DNA of 64,000 bases. It comes from Galeruca laticollis. Lineage: Eukaryota; Arthropoda; Insecta; Coleoptera; Chrysomelidae. Location of the stretch: positions 58,253,451 to 58,317,450 of the forward strand of contig OY998178.1 in the NCBI GenBank assembly GCA_963921935.1, read 5' to 3'. Shown piece after piece: positions 9,240 through 22,216 of this stretch (position 1 is its first letter; every line of letters begins with the position of its first letter). The position numbers and the translations under genes were made by a program. The notes beneath the pieces were generated by a model. It searched no databases. It was given only the letters and a program-made list of their open reading frames with translations, and was not told the origin of the DNA.

Positions 9240-9905
9240 AAATATCCTATTTAATGACAATATCGTCGATTTATTGTATTTGATATTAAAACCATTCAAA
9301 TTATTACATAAAAATGAAGCTATCATTGACTTGCTTCTTCTGGAACCACTCCCGACACTCTCTCGTTTTACTTTTGTTTTTTTCAACAAAACAGCTTTCT
9401 GTTTCAAAAAACAAATGGTTTTATTGTCATCAACCAATGAAATTGAATGTTTCTTTTTAATTTATCAAAGAATTTAATAATTTCATTAAATAGCTTCAAT
9501 ATTTTTAAAGGGAAATGTTATTTATCTACATTCTAAATATTTTATCACACATTCTTCTTTTATTGACAATATTTCTCATACTCAAGCTATGTTGGCATTT
9601 CTAGGTCTTTTAGTTACGAAAATTTTCATATTTATACACCTGTTTAACATCACAGAAGACACTTTCACAGTTTGTTACAGACCTAATACTCGTAATAATG
9701 GATTTCTTGTTTCTATGCAAGGTTTTATTTTTAGGCGGAAAAAGAATCGATATATGTAGTGTTTTTGAATAATTTCCAACACTGTATCTTTGGTTGCCGC
9801 AGTATTTAGGAACTATAATGCACCCGTTCATATGAGAATTTTGTTATTCGAATTAAGGTGATTCGTTTACGTTTTCTTTAATTAATTATATTTATATTCT
9901 AATTG
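9240..9905. repeat. Dispersed repeat, copy 1
   Basis: About 665 nt here recur in the same orientation at about 26,130-26,810, with shared landmarks such as CGTTTTACTTTTGTTTTT near 9,363, TGTTGGCATTTCTAG near 9,590 and GTGATTCGTTTACGTTTTCT near 9,860. Identity looks around 80-85 percent with small indels. It ends where the decayed gypsy pol begins at about 9,906, so it could be a terminal part of that element or an independent repeat. No long frame is conserved between copies. Confidence 0.6.
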
Positions 9906-12640
9906 TCATACCTCTAATTTCTCCTCCTTCAATATGTCTTAGAACATAGGTATTCACTCCATCTTCATTTTCTATTACATAAGGTCCTCCAAAAGGTAGT
10001 TTTAATTTTGCACATGTTTGTTTATTTCTGGCTGATACCCTTAGAGCTTGTACTATTACCAAATCTCCCGTTTGGAATTTAATTTTCGACCTTCATTTTC
10101 TTATCCATTCTATGCAAGTATTCATTTGCATTGTTCTGTAAATTTTTATTTCCCCTTTCTAGAGCTTGCTCATAACTTTTAGTAAGTTCTGACTCCCATT
10201 TCCTTTTAGGCATCTGGTTCTTCATTAAATCGATTAGACTTTCCATGGTGACAGTATTCGTTATGTTATTTAAGTAGTTTTGAACTTCTTCAATATGATT
10301 TTCTCAATTATAATGACTTTAAGTTTGTAAAGCGTTTCTGAGGAACTCTATTACCTCTTTAATGTTTCTTTCTAAGGGGTTTGCAGGTGGATGTCTGATG
10401 CGGATTGTTGTTAAATTTATTTTGTTATTACATAAACTTTTGAACCTATTATCCATAAAATAAGTTGCAATGTCCATTTTTCTGGTTTTACAACTTCCTT
10501 TATGTAGTCCGACATTTTCTGTATGACTATTTTGCATTTTGTTGTTTTGGTGGGATAGAGTTTTACAAATTTGGAAAATAAATCTACTATTATTTGAATG
10601 TGAGAGTTACCCTGCCCACTATTGATCAAGATATCCATTGTCACTATTTCACCACATTTAGTAGTTATAATGTGGTTTTTGCAATGTTTTAATTTCTCAT
10701 ATCTTTACTTTTTCCCAATTGATATATATGACGTGCTCTAGTGATTTCCTTGGCAAGACTTTGGTCCCATTTACTAATGTAATTTTCCCTGAATAACAAG
10801 CACACTTTACTTACTTCCTCTTTTTCCTAGTTTCTCTACTCAAAGCATCTGCCTCGACATTTGATCTCCGCGGAATGAATTTGATTTCAAAATCATACTC
10901 TTTTAGTATTCAACCCCATTCATGAACTCTACTATTGCCAAACCTATTTTTCAAAATTGTTGTTAATAAAGAATGATCCGTTTCTATTGTGAATTTTGCC
11001 CTTTGTAAATTAAATCTAAATTTTGTAATACAGAAAATTATACTTGCCAATTCTAATTCATAATTTTTCATTATCCTTGACACAAACCTATGAACACTCC
11101 CCTATCACTTTATACAAGTCACTATTTAGATGCATCTGTTCGTAACATAAAAGGTAGATCATGATTAGGATGATACACTTTTGATTGTTTTTGAAACGCT
11201 TCTTTTAAATCGTTAAAAGCTATTTTCCTCTCTTGGGTCCACTTCAATTTAGTATCCTCTTTAAAACTTCTATCAAAGGTATTTGTTCCCGCTTAAATCG
11301 GGTATCAGATGTTTGAAATAAAAAATCCACGAAGAGTTTTTAACTTTGATGGTTTCCTATACACTAGTATTACATTTATTCTATCTTCGTCCATTGTCAT
11401 TCCATTTTTGTCAATTTTGTATCTTAGGAAGCATATCTTTTTCTGGTAAAACTGTCATTACTTCTGATTTAATTCTAATCCTGCTTTATCCAATTCATTT
11501 AAAATAATTTCTAAATGTCTGAAGTGTTCTTCCTCATCATTGGAGAAAGTTAATATGTGATCTATATAATGTAATGCAAAATCTTCAAATTTATTGATTA
11601 TCTGGTGTAATGCTATAACTAAGACTAAACAAGCACTTTCTATAGCAAGTGGAGCTACACAAAATCTGCACAATACACCATCAATAGAAAAAACTGTATA
11701 GTCTCTACACTTTTAATGCAAAAGAATTGGCCAAAAGCTGTGCTTCAAATCAATTTTTGAAAATACTTAAGTATTCGTTATGCGTCCAAATATCACTTCT
11801 ACATTCATCGTAGCCTCGTATTGTGGTACTGAATATTGGTTTATGTTTCTTGCATCTAATCATTATCTTAGTTATCCAATTGCTTTTTTCACTACCACAA
11901 TAGGATTCACATATCTTTTATTGCATCTTCTCAAAATACCATCTTTCAGCATGTTTTGTATTTCGAAATAAACTTCTTTTCTATATTTATAAGGTATGAG
12001 ATACGTTCTTACTCGGTAATGCCCTATTCCTCTTACTTCTATCTTATGTACATAGTTATTTATCATTTTCATGTTCTTCCTAATCAATCCTTCATATTTC
12101 ATCATTAAATTCCTCACTTTCTCTTCATATCCTTTAGTTCCACACACTTATTCCAATTCTTCCATCATTCCACTCCTTTGTGTATTCCATAATTTCCTAC
12201 TATCCTCTTCAATTGCCAATTTTTCCATATTTTCTTTTTAAAATTCAATTCTATTTCCATCTTATTCTATCTCCAACTTATCAATAACAATTCTTGTATT
12301 ATACTCCATTTATTAATCAACTCCTATAACTATGTCTGTTTCTAAATTGCTTACTAATAATAATTGCATTTCAACTTCTTTCCCATCCTTCAATTCAATC
12401 TTTTGTATTTTGTATAATAAACTTGCTCACTCCACATCACTTCTCTCCATTTGTTCCTATTAATGTAGTTTTAGGTATTTGAATTAATTTATTTTCATCA
12501 TTCAATTCAATTAATTTTGTTTTTATTATTGACGTTTCAGAACCAGTATCTATCAATATTTTAACTTGTTTTCCATTTAATGTTCCTTCAATATTTATTA
12601 ACTCCATTATTTCTTTTAAAACCAATTTTTCCCCAAATTT
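9906..12640 (-). pseudogene. Pol of decayed gypsy family 1, copy B
   Basis: The minus strand carries, in order from 12,640 downward, an aspartic protease (ILIDTGSETSII, the DTG site), RT pieces (YVNPIVVVKK at about 11,880; LHYIDHILTFSNDEEEHF at about 11,550, where YVDD has become YIDH), RNase H remnants (10,850-11,330), integrase core remnants (10,300-10,680, including MTMDILINSGQGNSHIQIIV) and the integrase C-terminus at about 9,906-10,090. Order and wording follow the intact copy at 19-22 kb. Many frameshifts and stops and loss of the catalytic YxDD Asp pair show that it is dead. Confidence 0.8.
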
Positions 12641-12861
12641 TATTTATTCCCTTGGATGCCCATATGCACAGATGGTATTTTTTACATGTGGTAGGTACTC
12701 GATTCAAAATTTTGATCGGGGACTTGTTCAATTATTATTTCCGGCTCTATAAATATCTGTCTTTCTGTCCGTCTCTCTATATTATTTATTCTTCTTTGTT
12801 CCCCATTTATATTTCCTCTTTCTTTAACATTTCTATATGTCCTTCCTGCGTTGTAGTCTCT

Positions 12862-14640
12862 TCATTGCACTCGGTTTTCTTCTATTTGTCGGTTTACATA
12901 ATTTCCATTTCTATTCTTTTCTTCAAATGTTTTATCACGATTTTCATTGTTATTATATTGGTAATTTCTATAATGATTGTTTTGAGAATAATAATTCCTG
13001 TTATAGTTCTTATTGTTCCTGGTATTGTTGTTAAAATTGTTATTTCGGTTATAGTGTCCGTTGTTGTAATGGTTTCTGTTATTTGAATTGTTGTTATTTC
13101 TGTTATGATTTTGTTTATAATTATTTCTCCTATTACTTTGGTTGTTGATAATATTCTCATAATCGTTGTTATTGTACCTATTATAATTTTTATGTTGAAT
13201 TTGATTTTTCTTCCGATTGTTATTATCTATTCTGCTTCTGTCTATTCTCTGTAGGTAACCACTCAACTGTTCTATATTCTGAATGTATTGAATCGCGATA
13301 GTTCCAGTTATTTCGAATTAGAAATGTCTAGGAATGAACATTATCATCTTCTCCTCTAGAATGAGAGGATCTAAAAAAATGGCATTCATGTATATCTTCA
13401 TAGCATAATCATTCATGCTATTTCCTATGCCTTTTTCAAATTTTCCAGAGTAGAGTTTTTTTCTTACTCTGGTTTGAACATTATTTCTCCAGAAGAACTT
13501 CATAAATTGTGTTTCCAATTATTTGAAGTCCTTAAATTGTTCCTCTTTGCTGGTGTACCACACCAAAGCAGGATTATCGAGATTTTCTCGAATCGTTTCC
13601 TTCCTAATGAGGATATTATTTCGGATATTTTTCATTTTGTTTTTCAAAATTTTTATAAATACTTCTGAGTGTATCTTCTGGTTGTCCCCTTCAAATTTGT
13701 GATCACCTGTACTTCCTATATAGTTAAAAAATTAACTGTCTCGGCCCCTTACTCATTCATAATTCTAGTTTCCACTACACCATTGTCTTGAAAGTTTCTG
13801 TCCTCAGTTTGCCTATACTCCTCCTGCAAATGATCAAACCTTCTTTCCATATTTTCTAGCTTTCTAGTCGTTTCCGCTGTTTCTTTTGATTTCTCACTAT
13901 TGTTGATTCCAGTTTGCTCTATTTTTTTTTCAGAATATCTATCTACTCCTATACTCCCCTTGTTCGCTTTTCTACCTTCTCTTTATCTTGTTTTTGTTTG
14001 TCCATTAACGTTGTTTCCACATTTTGGTGAAGGACAGTTAGGGTTTTGCTTTACTTTCCCTCTAGGCTTTCCATTCTTTCTTGAGTGTCTCGCACTCCCA
14101 TTTGCATTTCCTCTACTTCTTCATAAATGTCTCCTTTGAAATTCTTTATTTTTCCTCTATTTCTTTGATTCTGTTAATCTGTAAATTTTCTATCTCAGTG
14201 ATCCTTTCAATCCCCTTCTCTCTTATTTCATGCTTTATTTTAAATGTATAAATTGAGTTTTTCCAATTTCTCCTTTTGAATGTCAATTTTTCTTTCATTA
14301 ATTTTATTATTAATTCCTTACTTTGTTTCATTTCTTCCTTATTTTGATCCATGGTTATATTCATTTCATGTTTTATGTCTTCTTTATTTCGATCCATTTT
14401 TATATTCATTTCTTCTTTATTTTGATCCATTTCAATATTCATGCTCATTACGTCCATTTCCCCTTTCTTTTTGGGATTTCTTCTTCTAGAGGTTTTTTCT
14501 CTCTTTTCTTTTCTTCTTCATCATTGTTACTTTCCTGTATTTTTCCTTCTATTTGTTTTTCAAACTCTTGTCTATCCCATTGTCCTGTTTCATCTGACTA
14601 CTATGTCTTCTTCTTACTGACCATGCTTTGTTTCAAAAAT
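12862..14640 (-). pseudogene. Gag of decayed gypsy family 1, copy B
   Basis: From high to low coordinates: a charged coiled-coil half (14,146-14,640, with repeated MDQNKEEM-like units), capsid-like sequence (13,318-13,680, including FFWRNNVQTRVRKKLYSGKF and YAMKIYMNA, matching WSENNQLIVRERLYFGKF in the good copy), then an extremely Asn-rich tail (12,862-13,266). As in the intact copy there is no CCHC zinc knuckle. Frameshifts break it repeatedly. The start codon is not identifiable. Confidence 0.75.
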
Positions 14641-14645
14641 GTATT

Positions 14646-15341
14646 GCTCTGGGCTTCTCAATGAGCTCGTCTCATGGGTATGAATTAACATGTGAAATCA
14701 TATTAGAAGGATTAAGAATAACATATATTTTTCTATGATAACAATATTCATCTTAAAAAGTTAAAAATATCTTCGAAAATTAGATTTAAAATTTTTATTA
14801 GATTTAAATAAACCGCTGTAAGTCGATCAATGGCAGAAGCCCTCGTTGTCAGATTAAAAGTACGTTCTGTTGACAAATCCTACTTGACTATCCAAATTGG
14901 TTAATACAACGTGAAAGTCGACTAGAAGAATTTGATAACTGACATCAATATCCACAACCAACCTCAAACAGATGTCAACCTCGCCGACTTTTTAGTTGTT
15001 TGTTATATTATTCTATAGTAGAAAATGTTTTTCTGTTTGTTTGCCTTTTAAAAGACATCTTTGATCCAGGATTGATCCAGGATTCACAGAAGGTAATTCG
15101 ACAAATCTTCCTCAAGTGGATGTGGACATGGTATCTCAGTCACTCGAACTCCCCTAAACAGAAGAAGAATAAGCGATCCGGTACTAAATCGAGTTCGGAA
15201 TTCTGGGGTAACGTAATTTGTGTATGTGTGTTACATCACATGTTCTCCAAACAACTCAACCTACATGGAGAACATTTAATTTTCATTATACATACATTTT
15301 ACATTATATTTTCTATTTTGAAAGCATCATCACTTCAGTTT

Positions 15342-15344
<3 letters not shown>
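14646..15344. other. No gene seen
   Basis: Left flank of the young gypsy element. The 5' LTR of copy B would be expected here but does not resemble the LTRs at 15.4 or 22.3 kb. Nothing else supportable. Confidence 0.4.

Positions 15345-15403
<59 letters not shown>
15345..15403. repeat. (AT)n microsatellite, left flank of gypsy element A
   Basis: About 30 AT dinucleotides directly precede LTR 1; the partner tract is at 23,378-23,431. The element apparently inserted inside one TA tract, so its target-site duplication is hidden in the repeat. Confidence 0.95.
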
Positions 15404-15411
<8 letters not shown>

Positions 15412-16944
15412 CACAATAACACATAGTGTATAACATGTAACACAGAAGAAATATCAAAGTAAGTTTCATAGCAAACTGATCTGTTAAGGGTCATTAAAAG
15501 TGGCACGATAAGACATGCTCCCTGAGTGTAGGCAAACATAAATGAAAAGACCAATTGTCACAATAAAAGAAAAAACTGTACATGATACTATTTAATAATA
15601 ATTCAATAGATTATGTTATATGTAATTTCAAAACAATTCGTAGAAATTAAAATGAAATTTGAAAGAAACGCGTTAAACTTTCATATAGTTAGTAATTAGG
15701 TTATTTTATACAAGGGATTTCAGGAATTTTAATAAATAGTAAATAAGTTATGTTAATATTTATATGTATAAAAATCTCTATCTCTATATGCTAATTTCTA
15801 ATACAAAAATGTCATTTTCATGTTTCATATACGGCTTAAAAATTCATGATAATATAAACAGTGAATCGTCGTTAATGACACTATATCTATACATTTAATA
15901 CGATATAGGGAAGTTTCGATAGCAACCCGCAACGAGATGGATTGATGAAAAATAAATAGAAAAACGTCAGTGAATTTTGGGACGTCAAAGTGGGAAATAA
16001 TATAATAATTGATCTCGATATTTGAGGTAGAACAGAAAGTTATTTGAATTAAATATATAATCATAATCAGAAGGAAGAAGAATATTTATATATACGGTTA
16101 AAGGAGTGATTTTTGAAACGTGAGTGAATTTTTGAATGTCAAAGAAAGGAAGGATAAATTATCTCCAGAAGAAAAACGATTCAAACGACTATATTTGATA
16201 AAAAAGGAAAGTTAACCCAATTTTAAAGTGATGAAATGAAGACAGAATATTATTTAAATAATAATGGATTTAAACTAATACAATGGAATTTGATACATAC
16301 TGAAATTTGTTCATAATTTGAATCGAGTTGAGTGATCAATGAATGGATAGTTGATAGATTTCCGAGTTCTTATAGAGGTTTTTTGGCTGATATTGTTGAA
16401 GGTGATTAGAAGTTTTGGACCACACAACCTCAAATCCAGTGTGATATAAGGTACGCAAAATTTATTGATTTTATGAGCTTGTAAAACGGATTTGTGCGTA
16501 ATTAGTGTCATTTCGGTTTACTTTTAACATTTGCGGAGAATTAAATACACACTTTTCTAAAATTTGACAATCATTTACGGTTTATATATTTTTTATTATT
16601 TAGAATTAGATAGTTATAATTATATGTTATTATGGTAATAATTTTGGATTGTTACCTATGATATGTGTACATAGAAACAGTAAAATATTTCATAATTAAA
16701 ATTTCCTGAAGTCATAAGCTTGTACATTTTAATTTCACAAACCAATAATTAGAGTTAATTTGAATGGCGCACTTGAACACTATCCTTTGATAGAGTTGAT
16801 ATACATGTTTAATGATTTTTCAGTGTCAAATAATGAAATGGCGCACTTGAACACTATTCTTTGATAGAGTTGATATACATGTTTAATGATTTTTCAGTGT
16901 CAAATAATAAATAATAAATAATAATAATTATTATAACCGTTACA
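15404..16944 (+). repeat. 5' LTR of gypsy element A (1,541 nt)
   Basis: Pairs with 22,317-23,377. It runs from T(A)TTATAACACAATAAC (the consensus TG is TA here) to CCGTTACA. Outside one segment the two LTRs differ at only about ten positions that I could see. LTR 1 is longer because 16,160-16,642 is missing from LTR 2. The LTR should carry promoter and polyadenylation signals, but I could not define them individually. Confidence 0.92.
16763..16910 (+). repeat. 74-bp tandem duplication near the LTR end
   Basis: Two copies of a unit starting AATGGCGCACTTGAACACTA and ending TTTTTCAGTGTCAAATAATG begin at 16,763 and 16,837. The same doublet is present in LTR 2 (23,196 and 23,270), so it predates this insertion. 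Confidence 0.9.
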
Positions 16945-16947
16945 ATT

Positions 16948-16968
16948 TGGCTAGCTCAACGTGTGACC
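16948..16968 (+). other. Primer-binding site region of gypsy element A
   Basis: TGGCTAGCTCAACGTG begins three bases after the LTR end. The decayed copy C has a related word (TGGCATCACAACGTGG) at the same place (minus strand near 48,953-48,971), which supports a conserved primer site. tRNA not assigned. Confidence 0.5.
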
Positions 16969-17077
16969 TTTTAGCAGATCAGGTTTGAATTATTGAAAAT
17001 TTATTCAAAATTAACTTATCTCGTTTTGCAAAACTAACGATTCCGTTTAAATAATTTCTTACAATTAATATATTGAA

Positions 17078-18988
17078 ATGGATCTAAGAGATGGAAAAAA
17101 GACACCAGGAACACGGGGAATTATACAAAAAAATATAAAGCAGCTGAGTAAACACGAGTTACGAACAGAATTAATCAAAAGAAATAAAGACGGAGAAGGA
17201 GACAAGAAAAAGTTGAAAGAAGATTTACGACAAGTTATGATAGAAGAAAATCTAGATCCAGATGTTCATTTATTCGATGTGGAGGAAGATAAAGAACATA
17301 CGGGGGAAGAAGAAATTGTGGAAACGGGAACAATTAAAGAAAAACCAGAAAACCCTAATGAAAATAGAATGATGGAAATGCTTATGTTAGCAATAAATAA
17401 AATAGAAGAGTCACGTAAGGAAACTCAACAAAATATAGAAAAATGTAGAGAAGAAACAAAATTAATTAAAGAAGATATAACCAAAACGATAAATAAAAAT
17501 GCACAAGAAGTGGATGACAGATTGAAACACTTTCTGAGCAAATTTCAAGACTTTCAAGTGGATGTGTGCAAGGAATTTGAAGTTGTTCATAAAGAAAACG
17601 AAAGAAGACAAGAAGATATACGAGAGATAAAAGAGGAACAAATGAATATAGTAAGAAAACAAGAGACAGAAATATGTTACATGAAGGAAGAGATTCAAAA
17701 CTATAAACAAGAAAATGATACAAGATATCTCAATTTAAAAAAAGAAATTAATGACGAACAACGAACATTTTTTAACCTAACACTAAATAAGGAAGACACG
17801 CAAGTCCAGGAAGAACTCAACGGTATTAGAACACAAATAGATGACAAACAAAAGCAATTGGAAGAACAATACAAAATAGAAATGGAGAAAATAAGAAGAG
17901 AGTTAGAAAAAAAAGTAAATACGCCTCAATTTGTAAATCAAAATATTTCCATTGATTTAGGAACAAAGTTTGATGGTAATATAAAAAAAATACACCCAGT
18001 AGTCTTCCTCAAGAGTTTAAAAAACAAGATAAGGTTTTTCAATAATTTTGGTGACGTTAGAGAGGTTATTCGTAATAACTTAATTAATCAAGCTCAGATT
18101 TGGTTTTCTAGTAAAGAAGCCAGTATAAATTATTTTTCTGAATTTGAAGATGCATTCCTTAAAACCTTTTGGAGTGAAAACAATCAGTTAATTGTGCGTG
18201 AAAGACTTTATTTTGGCAAATTTCACCAAAATAAAAGTGATAAGTTAACAAACTATGCACTCCAATTATATGCACAAGCGCAATATTTAGAACCAGGTTT
18301 ACAGGAATCAGAGATTGTAATGTTTATCGCTAGACACTATAAGAGCCAAATTTCAGAAACTGTAGTGATTCAAAACATGCAAAGCTTTGAACAGTTATAC
18401 GATTATTTAAGTCGCATAGAAAGGAATAACAATCACACCAGATATCAAAATGAAGGTAATAACGATTTTCAAAATCAGAGCTCCAACTATAATTCTAGAC
18501 AAAATTCTAACTCATTTTACAATAATCATAATAGTTATCAACATCACCAAAAGAATCAGAATATCAATCAAGACAACAGGACACGGAATAATATAAACCA
18601 AAACAACTATGGTGGACAACGTTCACAGAATCATATCAATAATTATCCTTATACTAACAATAATCAAAGAAATAATTTTACTAATGCTAGCTACAGACGA
18701 AATTTTAATAATGACAATTACAGAAATAATGACACAAACTATAGACACGACAATAGACAGAGACCTAGACGTAACTCAGACGGTCAAATTCACAAAACCA
18801 GAAATGACGAAAGGGAAAATGAAAGAAGAGTAAATTTTGGGAGAACTACGAGAAGTCAGGAGAGGGCAGATGATTACGAACAAAGATCAGAAGATAGAAG
18901 GGAAATACAGAGAAATGAACAGTATCCCTCAACATCAACCCAAGGTAATGACATTCCTGGAGTAGAAGACACCCAGGATTTTCAATAA
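17078..18988 (+). CDS. Gag polyprotein of gypsy element A
   Basis: Structural polyprotein of a Ty3/gypsy element, 636 residues and unbroken. Residues about 20-60 form a SAP-like start (QLSKHELRTELIKRNKDG). About 95-290 are charged coiled coil. About 300-450 are a capsid-type domain, with FLKSLKNKIRFFNNF, QAQIWFSSKEASINYFSEF, then WSENNQLIVRERLYFGKF and LTNYALQLYAQAQYLEPG. About 455-560 are extremely rich in Asn, followed by an Arg-rich tail. No CCHC zinc knuckle is present; the Asn/Arg-rich tail probably replaces it for RNA binding. The ATG at 17,078 is the first in frame after the primer site. The pol frame lies one base back and overlaps gag's end by 37 nt (from 18,952); a UUUU run at 18,979-18,982 could allow a -1 shift. 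Confidence 0.9.
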   Translation: MDLRDGKKTPGTRGIIQKNIKQLSKHELRTELIKRNKDGEGDKKKLKEDLRQVMIEENLDPDVHLFDVEEDKEHTGEEEIVETGTIKEKPENPNENRMMEMLMLAINKIEESRKETQQNIEKCREETKLIKEDITKTINKNAQEVDDRLKHFLSKFQDFQVDVCKEFEVVHKENERRQEDIREIKEEQMNIVRKQETEICYMKEEIQNYKQENDTRYLNLKKEINDEQRTFFNLTLNKEDTQVQEELNGIRTQIDDKQKQLEEQYKIEMEKIRRELEKKVNTPQFVNQNISIDLGTKFDGNIKKIHPVVFLKSLKNKIRFFNNFGDVREVIRNNLINQAQIWFSSKEASINYFSEFEDAFLKTFWSENNQLIVRERLYFGKFHQNKSDKLTNYALQLYAQAQYLEPGLQESEIVMFIARHYKSQISETVVIQNMQSFEQLYDYLSRIERNNNHTRYQNEGNNDFQNQSSNYNSRQNSNSFYNNHNSYQHHQKNQNINQDNRTRNNINQNNYGGQRSQNHINNYPYTNNNQRNNFTNASYRRNFNNDNYRNNDTNYRHDNRQRPRRNSDGQIHKTRNDERENERRVNFGRTTRSQERADDYEQRSEDRREIQRNEQYPSTSTQGNDIPGVEDTQDFQ

Positions 18989-20505
18989 AAAACGATGTAA
19001 TAGCCAAAACGTATAACTACATGCATCCAAGGGAATTCTTAAGAGATGTCAAAGATCTAGATCAAAACAATTTAGATTTAGTGATCATTAAGGGTGCAAT
19101 TGAACAGTTAGAGGTAAACATTATAGTAGATTCAGGTTCACAATCGTCTTTAATAAATGGTAAACTTATCAAAAAAATTAAAAACTTAGAACAAAATATA
19201 GTTAAAATTCCAAAAGTCAGCTTAATTGGTATCAATTCAAAAAAATTGACAGAAGTAAACAAGGCAGTTATAATAAAACTTCAGTTGAAAGATACAATAA
19301 CTGATATGCAGCTTTTGATATTGGATAATATAGAATATGATATACTTCTGGAAAATGACGAACTAGAAAAAAACAATGCTATCATAAACTATGAGAAGAA
19401 AATTTTTATATTTAATGGTATAGAGATGGAATTTAGTAGCAATGAACAGGATGCACAAAGGCAACAGGATGAATTAAAAAGCATAAATGGTAAAATAAAT
19501 AAAGAAAACACCAGTAATAATAAATATTATATGAGCGAAGAGAGAAGGAAATTGACGGAAAAAGAGACGATGATTTATGAGGTTGGAAAACATATTAATA
19601 TAAGTAAATATAATATAAATGGAATGGAATTCACGTGTAGTAAGGAAAATAGAAATTATGTAAGCAGATTGCTAGAAAAATATGTAGGATTAATAAGAGA
19701 AGAAGCAAGAGTAGCTGCCGAATACGTGCACAAAATAAAAATAAATAAAAAAATAGAACATTTCAAAAGTAAAACATACCCTATACCATATAAATTAAAA
19801 AATAAAGTACAAGAAAATATACAACAACTTCTAAAGGATAAAATAATAGAATACAGTAATACGTCATATATAAATCCAATAGTCATAGTTCAAAAGAAAG
19901 ACGGAGATATCAGGATATGCCTAGATGCCAGGAATTTAAATACATGTACAATACCTGAATATGAATCACCCTCAACGATAGAAGCTATATTTGGAAGAAT
20001 CTCAAAAGCCAGCGTTTTTACCAAATTAGATCTCAAGCACAGTTTTTGGTTAATACCGCTACATGAAGAAAGTAGAGATTATACAGGTTTTATTATAGAT
20101 GGAGGAGTATATCGTTTTGCTGTTACACCGTTTGGATTAAATACATCTACAAGTGCATTATTAAAAGCATTACATAAAGTTTTAAACAAATATGAACATT
20201 TTACACTACACTACGTGGACGATATAGTGATTTTTTCTGATAACAAAGAAGATCATTTGAAACATATTGAAATAATTTTAAAAGCATTGGATGATGCTGG
20301 ACTGAAGCTGAATATAAAAAAATGTCAGTTTTTCCAGGATCAAATTTTATACTTAGGATACAAACTAGATTCTGAAGGAGTGAGTATTGACGAGGACAGG
20401 ATAAAAGTTATAAAAGATTACAAAAGACCAACAAACTTAAAAAACATTGAGAGGTTTTCTTGGTACTATTCAATATTTCAAGAAGTTAGTACCGAATCTT
20501 ACTGA
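18952..20505 (+). pseudogene. Pol part 1 of gypsy element A: protease and RT
   Basis: Open in the -1 frame relative to gag, with the first ATG at 19,021. Counting from that ATG, the protease active site (NIIVDSGSQSSLI) lies at about residues 33-45, the RT fingers begin near 270 (NPIVIVQKKDGDIRICLDAR), and the catalytic box YVDD falls near 398-401 (LHYVDDIVIFSDNKEDHL). The reading frame then leaves the family path at about 20,450, where one extra G between ATT and AGA converts the RGFLG motif into a dead-end frame that stops at 20,503-20,505. Everything before this looks functional. Confidence 0.88.
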
Positions 20506-22216
20506 AAAGGAAATTCCTTTAATAGAACTGCTGCGCAAAAATGGAAGATGTAAATGGGATAACAGAAGAGAAGAAGCCTTTAATGATATAAAAAACACTT
20601 TCACTAAAAATGCCAAAATTTATCACCCTGATTATACAAGCACATTTACATTGAAAACTGACGCTTCTATACATCGATTCGCTGGAGTGTTGACTCAGGT
20701 GCAACATGAAGTTGAAGTACCGATAGCTTTCGTTTCAAGACTAACCAAAAATGCTGAAAAAAATTATAGTGTTGGTGAGCTAGAATTAGCCAGCATTTTA
20801 TTTTGTATACAGAAATTAAGATTTTATTTATTGGGAAACAAATTTGTAATAGAAACCGATAATCAAGCGTTGACAACTATTTTAAAAAACAAATATGGTA
20901 ACAATAGAATACATAGATGGTCATTATTATTAATGGAATACAATTTCGACATTAAACATGTTAGTGGAATTTCAAACACTATACCAGATGCAATTTCCAG
21001 AATGGATAATCTCACAAAAAAGCAGGATATTCGAGTAGGTATAAATATTATGAAATATGAAGAAGGAATATTTTCTACGGAAGAAATAAGAAAAGATCAA
21101 GAATTATTAACAGATAAACAAAAACAAAAAAGTCTTGTAAAAGATGGTTTCTATTATAAAGAAACAAATAATTCTGAACCTTTTGTAATATCCAAGAGGC
21201 TAACAAATAAAATTGCTCAGGAATTACATATAAAATATGGCCATATAGGTGTAAAAAGATTATTTCACATTTTCAGAGAGAACTACATTAGTAAGAACGA
21301 TTTGTCGAATATTAAAAATATGATTAGAAGTTGTGAAATATGCCAATTTGCCAAAGAAAAGAATTTTCACAATGAAAACCTACCCAAGGCACTGATTACG
21401 AGACAACCTCTAGAGACAATCGCAATAGATTTTTTATCAAATTTAGTTCCGAGTAATCATGGCAATTCACATATTTTAATAATCACTGATTTGTTTTCAA
21501 AATATGTAGTAACTTATGCATGTCGTCGAACCAATATAAAAACAGTAAAAACCTTCCTAGAAGAATATTTTAATGTTATAGGCATCCCACACAACATTAT
21601 AATGGACAATGCCACCTATTTCAACAATAGAGAAATTAAGACTTGGTTAAAGAAACGTAACATACAACAATTGTACACCAGCATTAGACACCCCATGTCA
21701 AATCTCGCTGAACGAGTAATTAGAGAAATAGTAAAGTATCTAAGAATTCTAGTACATTATGAACAAACTAATTGGGAAGATAGGTTGGAAGATATAACTT
21801 ACTATTTGAATCAAACTCCGAACACTACAAATGAATTACCACCTATACTTGTTTTAAAAAATGAGTTACCAGACAGACCATGGATAACGCGAAACAATAT
21901 ACCATATGAGGAAATTTTAACAAAGGTTAACAACAGAATTGCCGAGAGGGCAAGAAAAAGTATAGAAAGAAAAAATAAAAAAATTAGGAACCATGTTACG
22001 TTCAATATGAATGAGCTGGTGATCCTCAAAGCACTAAGGACTTCTAACCGGAAAAATAAACAATGTGCAAAATTAAAACTTGTATATGAAGGTCCTTACA
22101 TAATCAATAATGAACAAGGTGTGAATAGCTATGAACTAACAAATCCAGTTGACAACACCATTAGAGGAATTTTTCACGTTTCTCAAATATATAAATTTCA
22201 TCCAACACCTAGCTAA
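20447..22216 (+). pseudogene. Pol part 2 of gypsy element A: RNase H and integrase
   Basis: This frame resumes pol right after the single-base shift (RGFLGTIQYFKKLVPNL). RNase H carboxylates are present: TDAS, the Glu in GELELAS, ETDNQAL and PDAIS. Next come the integrase zinc finger (H-x-H spaced with CEICQ: HIKYGHIGVKRLFHIF...CEIC), the core with D (AIDFLSNL), D (IIMDNATYF) and E (NLAERVIREI), and a GPY-like end (EGPYII). The product would otherwise be one polyprotein with part 1. The stop TAA is at 22,214-22,216. Apart from the shift no stop interrupts the 1.7 kb, so inactivation is recent or the shift is a sequencing error. Confidence 0.88.

Noticed and set aside
12580..13086. Plus-strand hydrophobic 168-codon frame
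   Set aside because: Antisense of the Asn-rich Gag tail of copy B; AAT/AAC runs read backwards give Ile/Val/Leu runs that mimic membrane segments.
15218..15554. Frames with long IYIYIYIY runs
   Set aside because: They are translations of the (AT)n microsatellite and its flanks. The same applies to 58,779-59,080.
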